Assembly (NCBI GenBank): GCA_963729815.1
Contig: CAVSPU010000002.1
Span: forward strand, 992,001 to 1,056,000
DNA from: DAHUXN01 sp963729815
GTDB taxonomy: Bacteria > Acidobacteriota > Terriglobia > Acidiferrales > UBA7541
Direction: 5' to 3'
DNA: 64,000 bases
Shown piece after piece: positions 55,676 through 62,025 of this stretch; within the stretch, counting starts at the first letter, position 1; every line of letters starts with the position of its first letter. The notes beneath the pieces are model-generated. The model had not been told where the DNA came from. It saw nothing but the letters and a program-made list of their open reading frames with translations, and did not search any database. A program made the position numbers and the translations under genes.

Positions 55676-55945
55676 CCCTGGTACAAGAATTCATGCGTCA
55701 CAGGCGCTCTCGGCAAGGGCGCTTTGAGCGTTGGCATCGATTCGATAGGACTGATCCCTGAAGCTGGCGGCATTGCCAGAATAATTGGCCATCAGGCCGG
55801 GTACGTTGGGGTGGTAGCCGATCAGGCAGGGAGCAGACTCATTGGCGCGGTGAATGCAACGGCGAACACCGGCAGGGGTCTCGCAGGTCTCACTGATACC
55901 TCGCCCACAGGGCTGGCTTCAACCGGGCGGGTGGCGCAGGCTTAG
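55676..55945 (+). pseudogene. Orphan RHS C-terminal fragment
   Basis: In a different frame from the main RHS remnant, the sequence WYKNSCVTGALGKGALSVGI then DSIGLIPEAGGIARIIGH and GYVGVVADQAGSRLIGAV is visible. This is a known style of RHS-associated C-terminal region found after the core in Acidobacteria proteins. No core precedes it. A TTG at 55724 could start an ORF of 73 residues, but it is more likely a displaced toxin-tail fragment. Confidence 0.5.
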
Positions 55946-55958
55946 CGATCTGTCCGGA

Positions 55959-56023
55959 GGATTTTGCGAATTGGGTGCCGCACCCTTTGCCGTTTTAAGG
56001 GTGCGGTTTTTCGCCGTCTCTCT
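55959..56023 (+). repeat. Left copy of an inverted ~65-bp hairpin element
   Basis: The sequence runs GGATTTTGCGAATTGGGTGC and then a hairpin CCGCACCCTT / AAGGGTGCGG (55978-55987 and 55997-56006), followed by TTTTT (56007-56011) and CGCCGTCTCTCT. Its reverse-complement copy, about 85 per cent identical by eye, lies at 58405-58468. The hairpin plus T-run could also end transcription of the RHS fragments. Confidence 0.8.
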
Positions 56024-56230
56024 CGTATGTCCCGATTTTCACGGCACGCTTTCCGCACTTCCTTTACACCAAATCATTCCTCAGTCAGTGCCGTTACCTC
56101 ATCGGTTTCTACCCGTGACGATGCAACCATCACACGAAAAGCGTGCTGGCCGCTCCCTGCCCAAGCTCGTTGCTTCGACGGCCACGTGGGCCTTCCGGGA
56201 GTACACGCCATTCAGCGCTATTCCGCAGCG

Positions 56231-56463
56231 ACAGAACTGTCTTTTTTGTGGCTTGAGGGCCTCTGTCTGGCCGATGAAACGCAACAAAGCAGTGCTGAAA
56301 AAGACCGTCGAGGACACGCTATCGCGCAATGGCAAAACTGCCTTCGTGTTTGGCCTGGGCTTGTCTGGCCGGCAGATGGAACGCAACGAAGCAGCGCTGA
56401 AGAAGACCTTCGAGGACACGCCATCCCGCTCCGCAAAAACTGTTCTTTTGTGCGGCTCGTGGG
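56231..56463. repeat. 102-bp imperfect tandem repeat (about 2.3 units)
   Basis: Two and a half related units with a 102-base period occur: anchor ATGRAACGCAAC at 56274 and 56376, and anchor ACTG at 56236, 56337 and 56439. Each has GAGGACACGCYATC and a variable start (AACTGTCTTTTTTGTGG versus AAACTGCCTTCGTGTTTGG). The period is a multiple of three, and one plus-strand frame (56275-56450) has the repeat KRNKAVLKKTVEDTLSR / ERNEAALKKTFEDTPSR. No start or function is convincing. Confidence 0.7.
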
Positions 56464-56829
56464 TGCCTAGGCGCTGGAACACGCCGAAGTGGTGCTGGCG
56501 TTGTCCTGCGTCCAAAATCCCCTCCGATCCAACTCCCGCTTTGCACAGAGCAGCTCTATGTATGCGTTTGGGTTATAAGATTTCTCGGTCTCTTCGAAAA
56601 AAAATCTTTGCCAAGCGTCAGCTTTGCCCACTCACTCGGCTTCATTCAGTATATATAACATAATAAACATTAGGAGAAGTGACGGGCTTTGTGCGGAATA
56701 TACAGAGATGCCAAAAACGTGTCAAGGGTAAAGTGGTGCTCTTGGTGGATTACATTGCGAAAGGAGACGGATATTTGTGCGACGGTATGAGGGAGGACAT
56801 CGTCCAGGGAGAGCGCATATCCCTCGTGC

Positions 56830-57860
56830 CCACTGCCCGGAATTGGATGGTGGGATCTAAAGAGGCTGATTTCATGAAGGTTAGAAGACGGCCAGCATGC
56901 TTCTTGGTGCTCGATGGCGGGCTGTAGGGATAGAGGACTTTTAAGATTTGATGGGACGACTCTCTAAGGCTCGATAGAAGCCCTCTAAGGCTGATGGTGG
57001 GATCTAAAGAGGCTGATTTCATGAAGGTTAGAAGACGGCCAGCATGCTTCTTGGTGCTCGATGGCGGGCTGTAGGGATAGAGGACTTTTAAGATTTGATG
57101 GGACGACTCTCTAAGGCTCGATAGAAGCCCTCTAAGGCTGATGGTGGGATCTAAAGAGGCTGATTTCATGAAGGTTAGAAGACGGCCAGCATGCTTCTTG
57201 GTGTTCGATGGCGGGCTGTAGGGATAGAGGGCTTTTAAGATTTGATGGGACGACTCTCTAAGGTTCGATGGAAGCCGTGTAGGGTGCAACCGCGGGATTG
57301 GTGGAGGTTTTCCGAGGTTCGATGGTGATCTGCATAGTTTCCACGATTTTGATGTCACGATGTATAGAGGAATAGTCTTTAAGAGTCGGTGGCACGGCTC
57401 TCTAAGACCTGATGGGGAGATGAATTGAAAGGCTCCAGGTTCCGCACGCTGGCTGGAAGGCCTTAAAGCTTCATTGGCACTGTGCATCGAGTCTTTCAAG
57501 GGCTCAATGTTCGATGGCGGGTTGTAAAGAGGCCCGCTAGGGCTGATGGCGGGATCTAAAGAGACTGTCGAAGATTTGGAGTTGGGCTCTAGGGTCTTTA
57601 GATGCTTGATGGGACGCTGCATGGAGGTTCTAAGGTTCAATGTGTGCCGCAGAGTTCTTGGGGCTTTTATGGCGCGCTGAATAGAGGGTTATCTAGGTTT
57701 GATGACGGGTTGTTTAGATAGAGGCTTCTTAGGATTCTATGGGACGACTTTCTAAGACTCGATGGAAGCCGTGTAAGGCGCAAGGGCGGGATTGGTGGAG
57801 GCTTTCTGAGGTTCGATGGTGGGCTGCATAGAGAGATGGTCATTAAGACTCGATGGCCAT
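56830..57860. repeat. Degenerate repeat array with three 147-bp tandem copies
   Basis: Copies at 56846-56992 and 56993-57139 are identical; a third (57140-57286) differs by about two bases until it diverges in its last ~25 bases. Inside and beyond these, a degenerate unit recurs roughly every 30-50 bases: TCTAAGGYTCGATGGNRGGC...AGAGG. Further clear occurrences are near 57255, 57320, 57510, 57690, 57757, 57812 and 57846. A ~90-bp block at 57247-57337 recurs at 57741-57831. The minus strand has an 890-base open frame (56750-57640) reading PSNLRESSHQILK-type repeats, but the frame does not continue through the remaining units. Confidence 0.85.
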
Positions 57861-58107
57861 GCTGAAACCTGCTCGCCCAGGCGAGTTCGTAACTGGACCG
57901 AGCCTCAACGTCGTCATCTCCACCGGCGAAATCTGCCGCTCCGTGCGCTCGAAGAAACTCTTCTATCAGCAGGACGAAGACACCTCCGAAGCGCGCAACG
58001 GCGCGCCTTTTTGGTGTTCGCGCGCGCAGCGCCCGGTCGGTCCCGATGGCAAACTCGTCGGCTCCGCCGAATGCCGCCCCGGCCGCGGCTGCTGCGAAAC
58101 AACGTAG
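57853..58107 (+). CDS. Truncated cysteine-rich ORF at the end of the repeat array
   Basis: This 84-residue ORF has FVTGPSLNVVISTGEICRSV, KKLFYQQDEDTSEARNGAPF, then WCSRAQRPVGPDGKLVGSAE and CRPGRGCCE. Six cysteines and a GC-rich codon choice differ from the adjacent repeats. Its ATG (57853) is formed by the last repeat unit (CTCGATGGCCATG), so the original 5' end was probably replaced by the array. I do not recognise the family; it may be the 3' end of a larger gene. Confidence 0.45.
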   Translation: MAMLKPARPGEFVTGPSLNVVISTGEICRSVRSKKLFYQQDEDTSEARNGAPFWCSRAQRPVGPDGKLVGSAECRPGRGCCETT

Positions 58108-58404
58108 CTCTTCACATCGCACAGGAACGATCGATTCCACTGGATTCACAAGTGGCCGAGAGGCTGAAGGTGGCGGTTTGGTAACGCTAAATCACCACTT
58201 CTTTGCCTGAGGCAAGAATCAACGAAATCACTTTGCGGGCTGTCAGATAAGGCGAATTTCAATTCTCTGGAGCTTGCTGATTTTTTGCTTGTCTTATCCG
58301 GTTTAGTGTGACAGTTTCGTGACAACGCGCGATTCTGACCTTTTGCGCACTTGATTGTCACACGCTCAAGGTGACGTGCATGCATAAGGAATGCGGCGCC
58401 AGCT
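58108..58404. other. Gap with no supported gene
   Basis: About 300 bases without a convincing ORF on either strand. The plus strand carries TGTGACAGTTTCGTGACAACGCG and TTGATTGTCACACGCTC, a loose inverted repeat (TGTGACA/TGTCACA near 58308 and 58354). Nothing else stands out. Confidence 0.5.
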
Positions 58405-58468
58405 AAAGAGACAGCGAAAAACCGCACCCTTAAACGTCAAAGGGTGCGGCACCCACTTCGCGAAATCC
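58405..58468 (-). repeat. Right copy of the inverted ~65-bp hairpin element
   Basis: This is the reverse complement of the element at 55959-56023. On the plus strand the hairpin arms are CCGCACCCTT (58422-58431) and AAGGGTGCGG (58440-58449); the AAAAA stretch (58417-58421) is the T-run of the minus-strand copy. The ends match over about 60 bases with a few mismatches and a one-base gap. An IS3-type transposase remnant follows directly. Confidence 0.8.
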
Positions 58469-58479
58469 AACGAACATAT

Positions 58480-58625
58480 CTCTTAGGGTGGGCCACCCGC
58501 CGGAAAATCGCCGTGTGGCGCGAGGAGTGCAACGAAGAGCGACCACACAGTTCGCTGGCGGAACGAGCACCTGCGGTTTTCGGAGAAGCGTGTGCCGAAG
58601 CGTACCGCTTCCCGCAAGGACCGGG
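58480..58625 (+). pseudogene. IS3-family transposase C-terminal remnant
   Basis: The frame reads RKIAVWREECNEERPHSSLA and ERAPAVFGEACAEAY, matching the C-terminus of the IS3/IS481 integrase domain ('W..YN..RPHSSL....P..F'). The catalytic DDE residues are missing upstream, where the hairpin element sits instead. It is therefore a decayed 3' fragment. Confidence 0.7.
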
Positions 58626-58690
58626 ACGGGTCCATTGCGTTAGATCAACAAGACCAGGAAGGAGACCCTTGAAATTGTCTGTGCTCAGGG

Positions 58691-59359
58691 CTACCGCTGT
58701 GTCGATTGGCGCGGAGATCTCCAACGTTTCGCGGCGGGATAGATAAGCGCGAGCCCAATGAGACCAGACACGAGGGCGAGAGGCCCGCAGACAATTACGC
58801 CTGCATAAATCTTCTCAGGATCGACAGATCGATCCAAGATAATTGCCGGATCGGCCTCATTCAACACCGACGCATCGCGATTGACATGCAATACGAATCT
58901 GTAGCGGTGCCATTTTTTCACTTTGAAAAAACCGATAATATGAATGATTCTGTCCGCCCCACCTGTTCCGTCCCATTTGTCCCATTCGTGCGAATTGCCT
59001 TCCGCGACTGTCTTGCCACCATTTTGCAATTGCCAGGATATGTCCAAGAGGCTACCCAAGGCGGGGCAAAATGCCCCATGCGGGCACTGGATCGGTCCGA
59101 CGGAGTACTCGAACATTCGTACGCCGCTCCCATTGGGTACAGTGTTAACCTTAGAGCTGAACGCAATTTCAGCTCCACAATCCAAATCGACGAGCGTCCA
59201 AAATGGAGGCGTGACAATGGTCCCAGGACGCAACGATACAGGCATTTCCACGTGCGTGCTATCTGCGCTTTCAAGACATGCCCTCACGAACGGAACGAGA
59301 AAGCATAAAGAGACTAGCAAGAACAGAACGCCAACCACAGCCATGAGCTTTAGCCGCAT
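58691..59359 (-). CDS. Hypothetical membrane-anchored protein with extracytoplasmic domain
   Basis: This 222-residue protein is not recognised. It has an N-terminal helix (LMAVVGVLFLLVSLCFLVPF) and a C-terminal membrane helix (IYAGVIVCGPLALVSGLIGLALIY); between them a ~155-residue beta-rich part lies outside the cytoplasm, with cysteines in DLDCGAE and QCPHGAFCP. The ATG is at 59359. It begins about 285 bases after the peptidase-like gene and reads in the same direction; the gap holds no gene. It could be a signal-sensing or envelope protein, but no motif supports a function. Confidence 0.6.
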   Translation of the reverse strand: MRLKLMAVVGVLFLLVSLCFLVPFVRACLESADSTHVEMPVSLRPGTIVTPPFWTLVDLDCGAEIAFSSKVNTVPNGSGVRMFEYSVGPIQCPHGAFCPALGSLLDISWQLQNGGKTVAEGNSHEWDKWDGTGGADRIIHIIGFFKVKKWHRYRFVLHVNRDASVLNEADPAIILDRSVDPEKIYAGVIVCGPLALVSGLIGLALIYPAAKRWRSPRQSTQR

Positions 59360-59644
59360 GCCTCTATCCTGCTAGTCCAAGTCTTGGGCAGGTGGCCACG
59401 CTCCCTCCTGCGATTGCCCGGTCAAAGACCAGCCCTTATCGTATCGTCGCCGCTTCACGGTTAAGGTAAGCATTTGCGGGTGCCCCATGCTCGGTTTGGG
59501 AGCGTAGGGCTTTTTTTCTTGTACTTTTTCCCCGGCTCATCAAGCGTCCTGCCCATGTGCTCTTCCTTGACTATCTCGGACGATCTCGCGAACGTCCGCA
59601 AATTTCGCTCGCACAGCGTCCGGCCTTATGCGAGCCTAGCCGCA

Positions 59645-60409
59645 TCAAGCGGGCTTCGGCATGGCCTTGATGGCGGCCCAGAGAGAGTCGCGGTTGAAGT
59701 GGCTGGGCGACAGGCCGGTCGTGATGTCGAACCAGTCGTCGCTGATGACGACGTATGCCTCGTCCGCGTACTTGCCATTCCATCGGTTGCCGAGTCGCTG
59801 GCGAGCCGCCCAGGTGATGCAGGTATCGCCCTGGGAGCCGGATCCCTCATAGCCCACGCAGTGGCCGCCGCGAATGCCTCCATCGGGAGAAACGACGTCC
59901 CAGGGCTTCCCGTTATCAAACTGGGACTCGGCCGAGGCAGGTAGCTGAACGCCCATGTCGAGAGCGCCGAATAGATCAATTGCCAGATCGACGTGCGCTT
60001 TCTGCTTCCAGTCGACTGCGGCCCAGCCGAGTATCTTGTGTCCCGCGATACCCGTGCTCTGCCAGTAAGCGAAGGCGTCAGTCATTGCCGTGCCGTTGTC
60101 ATTCGCGCCCGTGGCCGGATCGAAGCCCGTGCATCCGGCATAGGCTTCCAACACCTGGTCGAGCGTAGGCGTCACCAGGGTCGCAGTGTGCGCCGTCGTC
60201 ATCATGATGCGGTGCGCGAACCAGGCCCACACGCAGTCGCCGTATTTGTCGTTTCCGAACATGCCGAGCTGCGCTTCGGGAATTTTGTATTCCCAGTAGA
60301 CCTTCTCGGGAGGAACGGGCAGCGGGCCGGCGGGCACGAAGTCATTGAAATTTAGCGTCAGGCGGTGTGGCTTTGGGTCGTTCTTGCCGAGTCGGCCGCG
60401 AATTCGCAT
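59645..60409 (-). CDS. Papain-like cysteine peptidase candidate
   Basis: This 254-residue protein has a Cys in GNDKYGDCVWAWFAHRIMM at about residue 59 and a His in GGIRGGHCVGYEGSG at about residue 183, with an Asp/Asn-type residue in SDDWFD later. This order (Cys, His, Asn/Asp) fits a C1/C39-like peptidase or amidase fold. No signal peptide is visible. A GAGGTG site lies before the ATG. It belongs to the minus-strand cassette with the lipoprotein, DUF5675-type and holin-like genes, which would suit an endolysin- or envelope-related task. The assignment is tentative. Confidence 0.5.
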   Translation of the reverse strand: MRIRGRLGKNDPKPHRLTLNFNDFVPAGPLPVPPEKVYWEYKIPEAQLGMFGNDKYGDCVWAWFAHRIMMTTAHTATLVTPTLDQVLEAYAGCTGFDPATGANDNGTAMTDAFAYWQSTGIAGHKILGWAAVDWKQKAHVDLAIDLFGALDMGVQLPASAESQFDNGKPWDVVSPDGGIRGGHCVGYEGSGSQGDTCITWAARQRLGNRWNGKYADEAYVVISDDWFDITTGLSPSHFNRDSLWAAIKAMPKPA

Positions 60410-60452
60410 AGTTCACCTCTGTATTGTGCGATCTGGATGGAGATGGAGTCGC

Positions 60453-61055
60453 TTACTGCGCGCGGCCGAAGCTGATCGCACGCACGAACTTGCCATGCAG
60501 GTGCAACTTCATGCAGGGAGTGGCTCTGTCGATCACCGCGTTTCCTGTCTTGGCCACGAGGATTTTGTTGAAGGAATCGACGAGCGAGCTGGCGTTGAGT
60601 TTTGCCGGGGCAACCGCCGCAGGATTAGGAGACGGAATCGCAGCCTCGGCAATTTGCACCGCGGACTGAATCAGGCCAATCAGAGCCGTGATTTTCGCCT
60701 GCGTGTTTTTGTCGCTGACTTGGGCAATCGCAAACACGCTGCTGAGATCGGAATTCAGCGTGCCGAAGTCGCCATTTATTTCAGCCGCAATCGAGCCTTT
60801 GTTGGCAGCGGTGGCAGCGGCGAAATCGGTGTAGAGCTTTTCCAGTGCGGCCACGTCCGCGTCAATCTTGGTGACGGGAGTTACGTTGGCCGGATCGCCT
60901 TTGACCAGGGCGATGATCTGGATAATCGTGGAGGCCGCGGGACCAACTTCGTTGAGCACGGCCTCGAACTGTGATGCGCTGCACCCGGACAATCCTGCGG
61001 ACGGGATGAGCACCAACGCGAAGCACAAAAACATGGACAGAATTTTCCGTTTCAT
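60453..61055 (-). CDS. Hypothetical lipoprotein
   Basis: This 200-residue protein has a basic start, a hydrophobic core and a lipobox (GLSGCSAS), so it should be a lipoprotein. The mature part is helical and Ala/Val/Ile-rich (EVGPAASTIIQIIALVKGD, KITALIGLIQSAVQIAEAAI). A very strong GAGGAGAAAC site precedes the ATG. It may act as a spanin-like or coiled-coil envelope protein, but no family is recognised. The 43 bases to the peptidase-like gene suggest co-transcription. Confidence 0.65.
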   Translation of the reverse strand: MKRKILSMFLCFALVLIPSAGLSGCSASQFEAVLNEVGPAASTIIQIIALVKGDPANVTPVTKIDADVAALEKLYTDFAAATAANKGSIAAEINGDFGTLNSDLSSVFAIAQVSDKNTQAKITALIGLIQSAVQIAEAAIPSPNPAAVAPAKLNASSLVDSFNKILVAKTGNAVIDRATPCMKLHLHGKFVRAISFGRAQ

Positions 61056-61108
61056 CGTTTCTCCTCTTATCGGGTTTTCTTTTATTTATCGGGCGAACCC
61101 GAAACTTG

Positions 61109-61630
61109 TCATGCCTGCCAATCGACATACGTGATCGTCATCGGCCCCGGCGCGTTCTTCAGCCTGTTCATCAGCGTGCGGAAGGCCAGGTCGCTTGCCC
61201 CAACGAAGTCCGCCGCGCGCGTTTCGCCGACCAGGCAGCAGCCCTCCGTGTCCTTTGGGAAATTGCCGAGATGGATTTCGATGTTCTCGAATCCGGGGAC
61301 GTTCATTACGTGCGGCGTGAGCACTTTGCCGTCTGGGAATAATCCGCTGAAAGCTGCCTGCCACGCGGGCGATTGCGCCATCAGCGCCGTGAAGTGCGGC
61401 GACTCCAGAATTTCCAGTTCGTAGGCTCCCGCGGGAATGCAATATGGCTTGCCCTGCGATTGGTCCTTGCGCGGCTCGAGCGTGTAGCAGAAGAAAACTC
61501 CGGCCAAGTCGAGCAATCCCGGAGTCGAGTTCACAGTTCCCTGCTGGCGATTGACGGTGAGGTTCACTTTAGTAAGTGTTGTGAGGCTGGTCAGCGCTAC
61601 GGCCATCGCCGTGGCCGTCGTCGCGAGCAT
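61109..61630 (-). CDS. DUF5675-type protein
   Basis: The core reads VNRQQGTVNSTPGLLDLAGV, FFCYTLEPRKDQSQGKPYCI, PAGAYELEILESPHF, then HVMNVPGFENIEIHLGNFPK, DTEGCCLVGETRA and FRTLMNRL. This fits DUF5675, a small beta-rich family found in phages and some bacterial secretion or prophage clusters. The start is unsure: ATG at 61630 (173 residues) overlaps the holin-like gene by 62 bases, ATG at 61606 by 38, and a GTG at 61567 begins just after that gene's stop. Function is unknown. Confidence 0.65.
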   Translation of the reverse strand: MLATTATAMAVALTSLTTLTKVNLTVNRQQGTVNSTPGLLDLAGVFFCYTLEPRKDQSQGKPYCIPAGAYELEILESPHFTALMAQSPAWQAAFSGLFPDGKVLTPHVMNVPGFENIEIHLGNFPKDTEGCCLVGETRAADFVGASDLAFRTLMNRLKNAPGPMTITYVDWQA

Positions 61631-61898
61631 CACGGGCTTGCGAATCGAGTGGGGCGTCGCTCCATTCGCGAGGCAGCGGCGACTGGCGAAGGTAAAGCGC
61701 CAGGCCGAGGACGGCGCTGAGCAGCGCCGAGACGCAGCCGATCTTGAGCGTGTCGTGAATTCCGGCGGCCAAATTGAAATGATGAGGGTCGATGCCGATG
61801 GCGGCGAAGCCTGTGACGATTCCGTTTGCCGCGCCGGAAATCGCCGCGGCTGCGGCGCCTTTGAGCCACACCTCGGTGGAAAACCATTTGCCGGACAT
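61569..61898 (-). CDS. Holin-like two-helix membrane protein
   Basis: This 109-residue protein starts MSGKWFSTEVWLKGAAAAAI and has two membrane helices (GAAAAAISGAANGIVTGFAAIGI and IGCVSALLSAVLGLALYL), then a charged, Asp/Arg-rich tail. The size, helix number and tail resemble small phage holins. A GAGGAAGG site precedes the ATG at 61898. It lies between the secreted glycosidase-like gene and the DUF5675-type gene on the same strand. Confidence 0.55.
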   Translation of the reverse strand: MSGKWFSTEVWLKGAAAAAISGAANGIVTGFAAIGIDPHHFNLAAGIHDTLKIGCVSALLSAVLGLALYLRQSPLPREWSDAPLDSQARDARDDGHGDGRSADQPHNTY

Positions 61899-62025
61899 TT
61901 TGTCCTTCCTCGCTTCCCTTCTCTGGCGGAGCGACAAAAAACAGCAATGAAATTGCGCGGAACGAGGCGCGGCGCGGAAAACTTGATATCTTGATGCGAG
62001 GGAAAGTGCGCGAAGCGGAACGGAG

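Noticed and set aside
55854..56663. 269-codon plus-strand ORF running from the RHS fragment through the 102-bp repeat
   Set aside because: It crosses a hairpin element and reads RHS DNA in another frame; no coherent protein emerges.
56679..56927. 82-codon plus-strand ORF with AGGAGA just before a GTG
   Set aside because: The ribosome binding site is too close to the GTG, and the second half is repeat array sequence.
56750..57640. 296-codon minus-strand ORF across the 147-bp array
   Set aside because: Openness follows from the 147-base period being a multiple of three; the frame is not kept in the neighbouring repeat units, and the product is low-complexity with no start signal. Kept as a repeat, not a gene.
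56830..57860. CRISPR array
   Set aside because: Units are degenerate, spacing is irregular, and the 147-bp copies repeat everything including would-be spacers; no cas genes.
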